From contig NZ_JBNNTI010000001.1 of NCBI RefSeq assembly GCF_050278625.1, forward strand, positions 507,111 to 571,110: 64,000 nt of DNA, in the 5' to 3' direction. The notes below the pieces were generated by a model, which had not been told where the DNA came from, made no database searches, and saw nothing but the letters and a program-made list of their open reading frames with translations. Source of the stretch: Viridibacillus sp050278625 (lineage in GTDB: Bacteria; Bacillota; Bacilli; Bacillales_A; Planococcaceae). The position numbers and the translations under genes were made by a program. This document shows positions 55,209 to 64,000 of the stretch, piece after piece. Position 1 is the stretch's first letter; every line of letters starts with the position of its first letter.

Positions 55209-55226
55209 TGAATGAATGTTCATTCA
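55209..55226. promoter_or_regulatory. FadR operator upstream of fadH
   Basis: TGAATGAATGTTCATTCA fits the Bacillus FadR (TetR-family) consensus TGAATGAMTANTCATTCA at all but one or two central positions. It lies 16 bases upstream of the fadH start codon, next to its ribosome site, consistent with repression relieved by long-chain acyl-CoA. Confidence 0.85.
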
Positions 55227-55270
55227 TAATTTTACCATACTTCGGAATTACTGTCTTTATTTCAGACCAA

Positions 55271-55309
55271 AATAAAAACCTCAATAATCGGCTCATTAAG
55301 GTTTTTATT
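55271..55309 (-). terminator. Terminator of the GGDEF-EAL gene
   Basis: 11-bp perfect arms AATAAAAACCT / AGGTTTTTATT around a 17-base loop, 8 bases past the stop. Confidence 0.78.
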
Positions 55310-55316
55310 ATCCTGA

Positions 55317-57344
55317 CTAACAAAAATACATTTCGATAATACTTTCAATCGGCACTGGTCGGCTAAAATAGTAACCTTGAGCCTTTTCACAATTTACAGC
55401 TTTTAAAATTTCTACATGATCTTTTTTCTCGACACCTTCAGCAATTACTTTCATACCTAAACTATGTGCCAGATGAATTATCGTTTTCGCTATTGCTTCA
55501 TCTTTTTCATCTTGCTCAATTTCTTTAATAAATGACTGATCAATTTTAATAATATCAATCGGGTATCGTTTTAAATAACTAAGAGATGAATAGCCAGTTC
55601 CAAAATCATCAATTGAAATAACAACACCCATTTTCTTTAATTCTTGTAAAATTGAAAGCGTTTCATGAATATTTGTCATTGAGCTTTCGGTAATTTCAAG
55701 TTCTAATGCTTGAGGTTTTAATTCATATTTGTAAATATATTTTTTTATTGCATTAGCGAAAGCTTCTTGCTTAAATTGCTTAGATGAAATATTAACGGCA
55801 ATTCGTACATCTATAAACCCTTTAATTTGCCATTCTTTCAACTGAATACATACTTGATTTAGAACCCAATCCCCTATTTCTAAAATGAGACCAGATTCTT
55901 CTGCAATAGGAATGAATATGCCTGGGGGCACTAAACCAAACTTAGGATTATTCCATCTAAGTAATGCTTCAAAACTGTTTATTTTCCCAGTATCTAGATC
56001 CACTTGTGGTTGATAATGAATAGTTAATTCATTTTTTTCAATTGCACGTCTAAGATGGGATTCCATCACTGTTCCATTATTAGAGGTATCATGCATTTTG
56101 CTTTGATAAAAGCGGAAAGTAGAAGGAACACGTTCTTTTACGTATCTAAGTGCTTGATCTGCCTTTTTTAATAACTCATCTAATTCCACACCATCAGATG
56201 GATACATAACCATGCCAATAGAACCTGAAATATTCAACTCTATATCATCAACACAAAAAGGTTTTTTGAATAAAGATAATATTTTCTCAGCAAAGTACTC
56301 CGTTTTTTTTACATCTGATTGTTGTAAAAGAAAGATAAAATCATCACCATTTTGTCTATATATTTGGCTATTAGCGTCTGACAATGTAGAAAGTCTTTGG
56401 GCCACTTTCTTTAACAACTCATCCCCATTGTTGGAGCCAATAGAACCGTTGATTTTTTTAAAACGATCCAAATCCAATAAAATTATCGCCATCTGATTAC
56501 CTTGACACTTGGAAATTCTTTCTTCTTCTTTAAAATGCTCCTTTAAAGCACGTTTATTCCAAATACCTGTTAATTGATCATGATATGACAAATAGAAAAC
56601 CGTCTTCCCTGTTTCATCATACCTTGTAATATCTCGCATTATTAGTTGTATTTCTTTTACTTCATTATTTTTAATAATTGGAATACTTTTTACGTATACC
56701 ATTAATGTTCTACCCTCGACATTTTTTATATCGCATTCACTTAATTCTATAGGTTGCTTTTGCTTGATCGTTTGCTCTATCAATTTCACCATCTTTAGCT
56801 CACCTTGCTTGGATACAAGGTCTAAATAATGCTTTTTTAATAAAGCTTTTTGTTTATACCCAAATACAGAATTCACTGCTCTATTACTTTTAATAATATG
56901 CCCACATCGATTAATCGTAATGACAGAATCCAAATTGTGATCCATTAGTGAGCAATACGGTTCATTACTTACTACTTTAGTTAAAGATAGACAGATTACT
57001 TTGTGTTGTGTCGTTGTATCTGCAATTACACAGACATTAAAGGTATGTTGTATCGTTTTCTTCATAATCGTTATCTGCTTAGTATATGGTTCTATCACTT
57101 CATCTTTTTGTAATAGGAAATCTTCTAAATTAGTTCCCATTTGACATGTAAAAAAAGGTGATGCAAGTACTTTATGTTCAAATGAATGTTCAAAAAACGT
57201 TTTAAACGATTCATTTACGTATGTAATCCAATATTGATTATTTTTACCTTGTTCTATTAACATAGTCATGGATTCAGGATGTAATCTTGACAATTTCTGT
57301 AAATAATTTTGAAATTGTTGAGGACTCAGTGATGAATTATACAT
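55317..57344 (-). CDS. PAS-GGDEF-EAL c-di-GMP turnover protein with degenerate GGDEF
   Basis: A 675-residue cytosolic protein: an N-terminal PAS-like region (about 25-120), a PAS domain (about 130-245), GGDEF domain (about 250-410) and EAL domain (about 425-672). The GGDEF active-site signature reads NGDDF (332-336), so cyclase activity is doubtful. The EAL domain keeps EALLRW (459-464), NISSKQF, ELEITES, DDFGTGYSSL, AEGVE and the final QGYYFSRP, so it should be a working c-di-GMP phosphodiesterase. No membrane segment. Confidence 0.9.
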   Translation of the reverse strand: MYNSSLSPQQFQNYLQKLSRLHPESMTMLIEQGKNNQYWITYVNESFKTFFEHSFEHKVLASPFFTCQMGTNLEDFLLQKDEVIEPYTKQITIMKKTIQHTFNVCVIADTTTQHKVICLSLTKVVSNEPYCSLMDHNLDSVITINRCGHIIKSNRAVNSVFGYKQKALLKKHYLDLVSKQGELKMVKLIEQTIKQKQPIELSECDIKNVEGRTLMVYVKSIPIIKNNEVKEIQLIMRDITRYDETGKTVFYLSYHDQLTGIWNKRALKEHFKEEERISKCQGNQMAIILLDLDRFKKINGSIGSNNGDELLKKVAQRLSTLSDANSQIYRQNGDDFIFLLQQSDVKKTEYFAEKILSLFKKPFCVDDIELNISGSIGMVMYPSDGVELDELLKKADQALRYVKERVPSTFRFYQSKMHDTSNNGTVMESHLRRAIEKNELTIHYQPQVDLDTGKINSFEALLRWNNPKFGLVPPGIFIPIAEESGLILEIGDWVLNQVCIQLKEWQIKGFIDVRIAVNISSKQFKQEAFANAIKKYIYKYELKPQALELEITESSMTNIHETLSILQELKKMGVVISIDDFGTGYSSLSYLKRYPIDIIKIDQSFIKEIEQDEKDEAIAKTIIHLAHSLGMKVIAEGVEKKDHVEILKAVNCEKAQGYYFSRPVPIESIIEMYFC

Positions 57345-57505
57345 ATAATGCCTCCATTAACAGAAGTAGTCTACTACGTATTATCATAATTGATTTTTAT
57401 TCGATTGAATACAATTTTATTTATACTTTTATATCTTTTGGTATATTATTCGTAGTGGACTTAATAAAGTATATTTTCACACAGGATTTTTCAACTAATA
57501 TTAAG

Positions 57506-57534
57506 AAGACTTTCGTCATATTAGCGAAAGTCTT
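57506..57534 (-). terminator. Possible terminator of ppx-ppk
   Basis: 10-bp perfect arms AAGACTTTCG / CGAAAGTCTT, 9-base loop; T-tract on the minus strand is poor (CTTAATATT). Confidence 0.55.
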
Positions 57535-57555
57535 AGTTTGAATAATTTATTATTT

Positions 57556-59667
57556 TTACTCTTCGTCTATCAGGACACGATATGCTTCTTTTAAGAAGAT
57601 TTCCTGACTATTTATACATTTATCTCCATCTTTTTTCTCGTTATAATAATACACACCATTCTCATCTTGAATACGTGCTTTCACATTATCACGGAACTGA
57701 GTTTTCATAGATTTCATAATACGTTTTTTTATTTCAGTATCAAAAATTGGAAATAGAATTTCAACACGTTTTATCATATTTCTTGTCATCATATCCGCTG
57801 AAGATAAGAATAATTTATTTTCTCCATTATGATGGAACCAATAGATACGCGAGTGTTCAAGAAAACGACCAACAATACTAATAACTGTTATATTTTCACT
57901 AATACCTTTAATGCCTGGGCGTAAACAACATATCCCACGAATGATTAAATCTACTTTTACCCCCGCAATTGAAGCTTCATACATTTTCATGATTAACTCT
58001 TTATCCGTTAATGAATTCATTTTCGCGCGGAAATGCCCTTTACCATGCTTTAGATGGTAATTTATTTCTTCATCAATTAATTTAATAAACTCGATTCTAA
58101 TATCATTAGGTGACACCACTATGTGATGGAAATTGGGCTTCTCCGTATAGCCACTAAGGAAATTAAAGAAGTTAGTCGCATCAATACCAAACTTCTTTTT
58201 CGTCGTTATTATCCCCATATCCGTGTATATTTTCGCTGTTGCGTCATTATAGTTCCCTGTACCTAAATGGACAAACCGCTCTATTTTACTTTGTCTTCTT
58301 CTTACTACTAGCGTAATTTTAGAATGTGTTTTTAAATTATGCATTCCATAAATAACTAGACAGCCTGATTGTTCCAGTTCTTTTGCCCAATGCACATTAT
58401 TTTCTTCATCAAAACGAGCTTTTAACTCTACTAGTACGGTTACTTGTTTCCCATTTTCAGCAGCGTATTTTAGCGCTTGGATAACTGGTGAATTGCCACT
58501 GACACGATATAACGTCTGCTTAATGGCTAAAACACTTGGATCGTTAGCAGCTTCTGTTACAAATTCCACTACTGGTGTAAAAGATTCGTATGGATGATTA
58601 AAGAAAATATCTTGAACTAATGCTTTCTCAAAAATGTTTTCATCTGATTCTAAGTCTTGAGGCGGCTGAGGGATAAAACTTTCATATTCTAAATGCTCTC
58701 TGCCTTCACTCACAAGTTTTACAAACGAGAATAAAAATGTTAGATCTAGTGGACAATCTACGCTATATACTTCCGCTTCCCAATCTTCTAATTCGTTCAA
58801 AAGAAATTGTAGTACGCCTTTATCCATTTCTCCTGTACGCACTTCTAGACGAGTGAGGGCACCCCATTTACGCTTTTTCAACTCTTTTTCAATCTCTAGA
58901 AGTAAATCACGCGCACCTTCTTCATGAATAGTTAAATCGGCATTACGTGTAAGTCGGAAAGATTGTACCGATTTAACATTGTAGCCGTAAAACAACTTAT
59001 TAATATTCGCACTGATTATATCTTCAAGTAGTACCACTGTGATTTCATTCCCTTTAGATGGTACTTGGATAAAACGTTCTAAGACAGATGGTACTTGTAC
59101 AACTGCTACCTTTTCACAAAATTCTGGTTCTACATTATCTTGTTCCAAAAGTATAATCATATTTAAAGTTTTACTGATTAATGTTGGAAATGGGCGATAA
59201 GCATCAACTGCTACAGGTGTTAATACTGGAAAAATCGTTTCTTCGAAATATTCATTGATAAAATTAGTTTGTTCTCCATTTAGCTCTGCTATTTTGCGCG
59301 TATAAACATTCTCTTTTGGTAGTAGTTGTTTCATTAATTCTTTATAAATAGCTGTTTGTCTTGAAACAAGTGCTTGGGTTTTCTCAGAAATTCGAGCTAA
59401 TTGTTCCTTTGGTGTTAAACCCGATTTGTTCTCCGGTTTATGAAATCCAGCTTTCACCTGATCTTGTAACCCTGCTACACGTACCATGAAAAATTCGTCT
59501 AAATTTGAACTAAATATCGCCAAAAATTTCAATCTTTCAAGTAATGGATTTTGGGCATCCTCCGCTTCCTGCAACACGCGTTCATTGAATGCTAGCCAAC
59601 TTAACTCGCGATTGTTGTAGTATTCTGGTTTTGTAATTTCTGTCTGCTTAACTTGGACTAATTCCAT
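57556..59667 (-). CDS. ppk: Polyphosphate kinase 1
   Basis: A 703-residue PPK1 that polymerises the terminal phosphate of ATP into polyphosphate. N domain starts YYNNRELSWLAFNERVLQEA (about 17-36); catalytic C1/C2 domains hold MHNLKTHSKITLVVRR with the autophosphorylated His and HLGTGNYND after it. Normal length. It begins 3 bases after the ppx stop, forming a two-gene polyphosphate operon. Confidence 0.96.
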   Translation of the reverse strand: MELVQVKQTEITKPEYYNNRELSWLAFNERVLQEAEDAQNPLLERLKFLAIFSSNLDEFFMVRVAGLQDQVKAGFHKPENKSGLTPKEQLARISEKTQALVSRQTAIYKELMKQLLPKENVYTRKIAELNGEQTNFINEYFEETIFPVLTPVAVDAYRPFPTLISKTLNMIILLEQDNVEPEFCEKVAVVQVPSVLERFIQVPSKGNEITVVLLEDIISANINKLFYGYNVKSVQSFRLTRNADLTIHEEGARDLLLEIEKELKKRKWGALTRLEVRTGEMDKGVLQFLLNELEDWEAEVYSVDCPLDLTFLFSFVKLVSEGREHLEYESFIPQPPQDLESDENIFEKALVQDIFFNHPYESFTPVVEFVTEAANDPSVLAIKQTLYRVSGNSPVIQALKYAAENGKQVTVLVELKARFDEENNVHWAKELEQSGCLVIYGMHNLKTHSKITLVVRRRQSKIERFVHLGTGNYNDATAKIYTDMGIITTKKKFGIDATNFFNFLSGYTEKPNFHHIVVSPNDIRIEFIKLIDEEINYHLKHGKGHFRAKMNSLTDKELIMKMYEASIAGVKVDLIIRGICCLRPGIKGISENITVISIVGRFLEHSRIYWFHHNGENKLFLSSADMMTRNMIKRVEILFPIFDTEIKKRIMKSMKTQFRDNVKARIQDENGVYYYNEKKDGDKCINSQEIFLKEAYRVLIDEE

Positions 59668-59670
59668 TGT

Positions 59671-61209
59671 TTACCCTTCCTTATCTATAAAGTGTAGTGT
59701 TACTTCCCCTTTAAAAATTCGACTAATATGCTTCTTTTGGCGATTCGCTTGATACATTTCAGCCATAGCATTACCTAATGTGAAAATCTTCAGTTTTACA
59801 TTATCACCCGATTGTTCCATAGCAATCGATTCGACAATGTTTCGTTTTGAGGCATCTAATGCATAGACAAATTTAAGTAAAGCACCGATGTCTCGCATTT
59901 TTTTAAACTCGTCCTTTGAAAACCACTCCATAAATGGTTCCGAATAACGACTGAAATCATCTCTGTTCTTGTAAGAAGCAATTAACGCTAAACGAACACG
60001 CTGATCGTGGCTTATCCCATCAATTGAACGATTTGATATCAAGTAAAATGTATGTTGACTTGCTGCATCAACTTCAATGTACTCGCCAATATGAAATAAT
60101 CTAGCGGCTTGCTTCAACATATGTAAATCTTCCGCATTATACAAAAATGCCCCTATTTTACAAAATTCAAAATAGGCTATTTCCGTTAGCTGCACAAAAT
60201 GAGCTGTATTTTCTAATGGCTTATCAAATTCAGCAGCTAAAAATTTTGTACTCCTCTCAAAAACATTGTATTTGTTAAAAGCTGTTGGATTGTCTTTTAA
60301 TATGCGATCAATGACAAGACCTTCACGTAACCCTTTTCGACTAAATTGGAATGTCTCACTAGATACAACATCCATTAACGCTTGAAATACTATAATCACT
60401 GGTACAATAATATCTGCTCGATCACTTGAAAGCCCATCAAGTTGGTTTAATTGTTCGTATGTCAATGATGTTACTTCATGACTAATATTTGTGAAGTCCT
60501 CTTTTGTCATCTCATATTGATGGACCCCTGAAATAGGATAATCCTTTTTACGTTGATCTAGTTTTGCCATATTACGAGCACTTCCTCCGATGCCGATAAC
60601 TGGCAACTGAGCGTCTTTCAACCATAACAATGTCTCAAATTTACTTTTTGCAAAGTCATAAATCTTATTACCTTCCTCTTTTGTCATTGTGTCACCTTCT
60701 ATAAATTGTTGCTTTAATGACACGGATCCAAATGGAAAACTGTGATAACACTGTAGTTCTTTATCTTTGAAATAGGTTAGCTCTGTACTACCACCCCCAA
60801 TATCGATTGTTATCCCTGATGGTGTTTCTAATGTATGAGCCACAGCAAAATAGCCAAAATAAGCTTCCTGTTCTCCTGATAATAGTTCTATTTTTACGCC
60901 TGTATTTCTCCTCATACGTTCAATAATTTCAGAGCTATTCTTTGCTTGACGAATTGCAGCTGTAGCAATGGCTCTTACGTCTATTATGTGATAATCATTT
61001 AATATGTCTCGGAAAAAAAGCAAAACTTGTTCAAGTTCCTGTATGCCTTCTTCAGACATAACATTATCTATTTGTAAATAATTTCTCAGGCGGGCTACCG
61101 ATTTAATATTTTCTACTTCCTTTAATCCTCTTAGTGGATCATACGTATAAAGTACAAGTCGGATTGTATTTGAGCCAATATCGATAATAGCTGTTTTAAA
61201 ATAAGTCAT
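59671..61209 (-). CDS. ppx: Exopolyphosphatase Ppx/GppA
   Basis: A 512-residue ASKHA-fold phosphatase degrading polyphosphate or pppGpp. The phosphate 1 motif AIIDIGSNTIRLVLY is at 8-22, the second motif IDIGGGSTE near 135-143, and the C-terminal HD-like region follows at about 310-480. Long form typical of Ppx with the C-terminal extension. Upstream of ppk in one operon, so synthesis and breakdown are co-expressed. Confidence 0.94.
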   Translation of the reverse strand: MTYFKTAIIDIGSNTIRLVLYTYDPLRGLKEVENIKSVARLRNYLQIDNVMSEEGIQELEQVLLFFRDILNDYHIIDVRAIATAAIRQAKNSSEIIERMRRNTGVKIELLSGEQEAYFGYFAVAHTLETPSGITIDIGGGSTELTYFKDKELQCYHSFPFGSVSLKQQFIEGDTMTKEEGNKIYDFAKSKFETLLWLKDAQLPVIGIGGSARNMAKLDQRKKDYPISGVHQYEMTKEDFTNISHEVTSLTYEQLNQLDGLSSDRADIIVPVIIVFQALMDVVSSETFQFSRKGLREGLVIDRILKDNPTAFNKYNVFERSTKFLAAEFDKPLENTAHFVQLTEIAYFEFCKIGAFLYNAEDLHMLKQAARLFHIGEYIEVDAASQHTFYLISNRSIDGISHDQRVRLALIASYKNRDDFSRYSEPFMEWFSKDEFKKMRDIGALLKFVYALDASKRNIVESIAMEQSGDNVKLKIFTLGNAMAEMYQANRQKKHISRIFKGEVTLHFIDKEG

Positions 61210-61357
61210 TGGGGCACATCCTTAGAATTTTTCTTGTCTCTCTATACAACTGAGAGTAAAATTGGTATTATAATGTATATTATAAATTGAATGCTCTGAA
61301 TTTTCTTCTAAACAAAACCAATTACAGACATTAACTTAAGTAGAAAGGCGGTATTTT

Positions 61358-61813
61358 ATGCAAAGAGAATATTGTGATGATCAACTAGCTACTGCTATTT
61401 ATACTGTAAATAGACACGCAAAAACTGCACCAGACAACAAACCTCTTTACGAACTAAAACGCCTTGCACTTGAGAAAATGATCCTCGACAGCAGAGCGAA
61501 AAAAATTGGTTTACATTTTGTGAAAAACCCTCGTTTTAGTAAGCAACAATCATCCGTACTCATTCAATGCGCAGATTATTTTTTCCATACTCTGCCAAAA
61601 AAAGATGACTTTTCTTCATTACCCCATCTAGGACACCTTGATGACAGCTATCGTAATCCCCAAAGAAAAATGAGCTTAAACACAGCTAAAAATGTATTAA
61701 AAGACTATTTAGGGATAAAAACCCAGCAAATAGTAAAAAAAGAGATGGGTAGTACTTCTAAGCCTAAAAAGAAACCTTTAGTAAATAATACAAGTTATTT
61801 CTACGGACATTAG
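61358..61813 (+). CDS. ykyB: YkyB family protein (Kre)
   Basis: A 151-residue protein matching YkyB: a conserved core (residues 8-80, with the block ATAIYTVNRHAKTAPDNKPL) and a basic, low-complexity C terminus. In B. subtilis this protein (renamed Kre) lowers comK mRNA stability and so represses competence. Ribosome site AGAAAGGCGG. It faces cheV across a shared terminator, as in B. subtilis. Confidence 0.88.
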   Translation: MQREYCDDQLATAIYTVNRHAKTAPDNKPLYELKRLALEKMILDSRAKKIGLHFVKNPRFSKQQSSVLIQCADYFFHTLPKKDDFSSLPHLGHLDDSYRNPQRKMSLNTAKNVLKDYLGIKTQQIVKKEMGSTSKPKKKPLVNNTSYFYGH

Positions 61814-61828
61814 TTCACTCATAATGAT

Positions 61829-61865
61829 AAAACCGGATCCCTCAATTAGTAAGGTATCCGGTTTT
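61829..61865. terminator. Bidirectional terminator between ykyB and cheV
   Basis: AAAACCGGAT / ATCCGGTTTT perfect 10-bp stem with a 17-base loop and TTTT tail; 15 bases past ykyB and 14 bases before the cheV stop. Confidence 0.82.
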
Positions 61866-61879
61866 TAGCATTCATTTAC

Positions 61880-62782
61880 TTAAAGGATGTACTGATCTAT
61901 TTTTAAAATGAGCTCGGCAATCTCCGGTTTGCTGATTTGATCTTCAGCTCCGACTTGATCCCCTTTATGTCTTAAATCATCTGTTATTAAACTAGAGAAG
62001 ATAATAACAGGTAATTTTGACAATACGGGATGAGTTTTAATTTGTTTTGTTAAATGATGACCATCCATTTGTGGCATCTCAATATCTGTTACGACTAATT
62101 GCACAGCCTTTGAAATATCATTTTCTTTGTCTGCTAAAGCCAGTAAATAATCTAAGGCGTCTTTACCATTCTCAAAGAATTCTATATTCATATAACCGGC
62201 TTCATGCATCGTATCATGCAGTAATTTGCGCAGTAATGGCGAATCTTCAGCAATAACTATTTTCTTCTCTGAACGCTGACGATCACCTAGTTTCTTTACA
62301 GATTCTACACTAATACCCGAATCAGGGTTAATATCTACCATAATCTTCTCAAAGTCCAATAGTAGCAACATTAAGTCCTCTTGTTTGATTACTCCGATGA
62401 CTTGTGAACCACCACCTTGGTACATATCAGTAGGTTTTTCGATTTGATTCCATGAAATACGATGAATCATCGTAACATTATCAACATGGAAGACAACTCG
62501 TTGTCGATTAAATTCTGCAACAATATATTTTTGTTGCTCATTAAAAGCACCAGATAAACCTAATACTTTTTTCATATCTACGACTGGCAATACTTCTCCC
62601 CGTAATTGAATGATCCCTTCAACATGCGGATGAGCATGAGGTATAAAAGTAACCGGAATTGGTTGTATGATTTCTTTTACTTTAATAACGTTAATACCAA
62701 ATTTATTGGAACCTACTTCAAACTCAACAATTTCAAGTTCATTTGTTCCACTCTCTAGTAAAATACCCTGACTTTCTACCAT
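61880..62782 (-). CDS. cheV: Chemotaxis coupling protein CheV
   Basis: A 300-residue protein with an N-terminal CheW-like domain (about 15-150) and a C-terminal response-regulator receiver (about 172-298). Receiver motifs: acidic pair in IAEDSPLL, phosphorylated Asp in VTDIEMPQMDG, and Lys in ISKPEIAEL. It couples chemoreceptors to CheA and mediates adaptation. Presence implies a motile organism. Confidence 0.95.
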   Translation of the reverse strand: MVESQGILLESGTNELEIVEFEVGSNKFGINVIKVKEIIQPIPVTFIPHAHPHVEGIIQLRGEVLPVVDMKKVLGLSGAFNEQQKYIVAEFNRQRVVFHVDNVTMIHRISWNQIEKPTDMYQGGGSQVIGVIKQEDLMLLLLDFEKIMVDINPDSGISVESVKKLGDRQRSEKKIVIAEDSPLLRKLLHDTMHEAGYMNIEFFENGKDALDYLLALADKENDISKAVQLVVTDIEMPQMDGHHLTKQIKTHPVLSKLPVIIFSSLITDDLRHKGDQVGAEDQISKPEIAELILKIDQYIL

Positions 62783-62846
62783 TATGTTAACCTCCTTGAG
62801 TCACACTTTTCCTTACTCTAATTGTAACATACAAGGTACATTACTC

Positions 62847-63836
62847 CTATATAGATTTAGTGACATTCGGGCGAACTCTTAAATGGATGAATAGTCCAAT
62901 CACAGTTAAAACAATCAAAGTTGATAATGCTACACGGCTAGCAAGCGTTCCATATTCCTTTAGTAATAAAGTTACCGTCCCATAAATAGCAGGACCAATA
63001 ATTGATGAAACCTTCCCAGAGAAAGCGAATAACCCAAAAAACTGTCCTTGCTTTTCTTTTGGGCTAAGTTCGATAATATAGGTTCGGGATGTTACCCACA
63101 TAGATCCGAGAGAAACGCCAAACATACTTCCCGCAATCCAGAACATCCATTGTTCTAAGGCAAATACCGCGATGATAAGAGATACAATCATTAACAGTGC
63201 TACAAAAGTTATCGCTCTCTTAGCCCCCACCCTTTTAGTAATATGGCCAAATGCAAGGGAACCAACAATAGTGGATACAGTAGAAACTAAGTATAGAATG
63301 ATAAATTGTCCCGAGGAAAAGCCGACAATTGCTGTTGCATATACAGCCATCATCGCTATGGTTGTTGCAATTGCATCATTTAAAAAGAAATAGGCAATCA
63401 TAAAAGTGAATATCGCCTTATAAGTACGCATCTCTTTAAATGTTTTTATTATTTCTTTATAACCAAATAAGAAAGAATTAACTTTCCTTTGTTCTTTTGG
63501 AATTGGTTTATCTTTGTTAATGAAAAATAATGGTAATGAAAAAATTAAATATAATACCGCCGTAGGAATGAATGCACGATGGAAATCCCCAACACTGACA
63601 AATGGATAGACTAGCAAACCAACAATCGTACCAAAATATCCAATTGCTACTCCAAATCCCGAAATCAGAGGCATCTCTTCTTTTGTCCCTAAATCTGGCA
63701 TCATGGCATCATAGAATACTAAGCTTGAATTAAAGAAGAACTTCGCTATGACAAAACTTGCAACAACTAAAAACAGACTCATTGGTACTCCACTAAATGT
63801 AGTATCTGTTTGCCAGTAACTAAATACCCCCATCAT
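62847..63836 (-). CDS. UMF1/Atg22-like MFS transporter, damaged or missing 5' part
   Basis: The open frame encodes 329 residues with about nine helices, including DAMMPDLGTKEEMP after the second visible helix and GHITKRVGAKRAI. UMF1 transporters are usually 400-450 residues, so the first one or two helices seem absent. Sequence similarity appears to continue upstream: KRFIVWFASISIIFTF (to 63884, same frame) and LTGGKK in the next frame, which resembles the DYTGGKKRF motif of this family; the join is a run of four A at 63883-63886. The internal ATG at 63836 has no ribosome site. Possibly a pseudogene or a frameshifted end of assembly. Confidence 0.6.
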   Translation of the reverse strand: MMGVFSYWQTDTTFSGVPMSLFLVVASFVIAKFFFNSSLVFYDAMMPDLGTKEEMPLISGFGVAIGYFGTIVGLLVYPFVSVGDFHRAFIPTAVLYLIFSLPLFFINKDKPIPKEQRKVNSFLFGYKEIIKTFKEMRTYKAIFTFMIAYFFLNDAIATTIAMMAVYATAIVGFSSGQFIILYLVSTVSTIVGSLAFGHITKRVGAKRAITFVALLMIVSLIIAVFALEQWMFWIAGSMFGVSLGSMWVTSRTYIIELSPKEKQGQFFGLFAFSGKVSSIIGPAIYGTVTLLLKEYGTLASRVALSTLIVLTVIGLFIHLRVRPNVTKSI

Positions 63837-63933
63837 GAAAGTGAAAATTATAGAAATCGATGCGAACCATACGATAAACCTCTTTTCTTACCTCCAGTCA
63901 AGTAATTTTGAAAGAATTTTATTGGAATATATG

Positions 63934-63979
63934 ATTTTGATTTAGGTGGTAGGGGTACCCCTACCACCTAAATCAAAAT
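63934..63979. repeat. 46-bp perfect palindrome without loop
   Basis: Two 23-bp arms centred on GGTACC (63954-63959), with no spacer and no mismatch. It lies about 40 bases upstream of the damaged MFS gene and 21 bases from the window edge. It could be a cruciform-forming site, a terminator-like element of a neighbouring unit, or an assembly artefact. Confidence 0.9.
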
Positions 63980-64000
63980 TGCGCATATCAAAAAGACCCT

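Overview
The window is AT-rich chromosomal DNA from a low-GC Gram-positive spore-former relative. Gene content and local order match the Bacillus subtilis ykt/yla, ykr/pdh/ykq and yku neighbourhoods (ylaF-typA, yktA/yktB/yktC, pdhABCD-def-ykrA-rpoY-rnjA-ktrC, ykuU/ykuV, ykuQR-ccpC-ykuL, ykuF, ykyB-cheV). It also carries a glyoxylate shunt, which B. subtilis lacks. I infer a Bacillaceae/Planococcaceae member of the Lysinibacillus/Solibacillus type. I saw no rRNA, tRNA, CRISPR array, insertion sequence or prophage.

Layout. 1-6.7 kb: typA (runs off the left edge), ylaF, an inositol monophosphatase, small ykt genes, a nitronate-monooxygenase-like enzyme and an lrgAB pair. 6.9-10.9 kb: a SwrC-type RND exporter divergent from its TetR regulator, with two overlapping promoters and paired operators. 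11.2-15 kb: quinol oxidase qoxABCD. 15.7-21.7 kb: an atypical SDR and pdhABCD. 22-27.6 kb: def, a HAD phosphatase, a 23-residue cationic peptide gene with its own promoter and terminator, rpoY-rnjA, ktrC, ykuV and ykuU. 28-32.4 kb: two Cys-rich small proteins, aceA-aceB and a divergent LytTR regulator. 32.8-37.1 kb: regulator plus potABCD polyamine importer. 37.3-38.4 kb: an MFS exporter. 38.5-50.4 kb: an eight-gene, translationally coupled operon (secreted/membrane beta-sandwich protein, ABC ATPase and permease, membrane protein with a 30-unit Gln-Gly tract, MoxR ATPase, DUF58, two vWA membrane proteins). 50.5-64 kb: lysine biosynthesis (dapH and N-acetyl-diaminopimelate deacetylase), ccpC, the c-di-AMP sensor ykuL, fadH with a FadR box, a GGDEF-EAL protein, ppx-ppk, ykyB, cheV and a damaged MFS gene beside a 46-bp perfect palindrome.

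How the genes work together: the core is aerobic central metabolism (PDH, glyoxylate shunt, CcpC-type TCA control, quinol oxidase, fatty-acid oxidation), with stress and signalling modules (peroxiredoxin, c-di-AMP and c-di-GMP, polyphosphate, KtrC). The best candidates for undescribed biology are the MoxR/vWA/ABC operon, the 23-residue peptide gene and the LytTR regulator of the glyoxylate shunt. Two genes (the TetR regulator and the last MFS) have start regions that automatic callers would misplace. Many small terminators were placed by eye from inverted repeats, and none was folded computationally.
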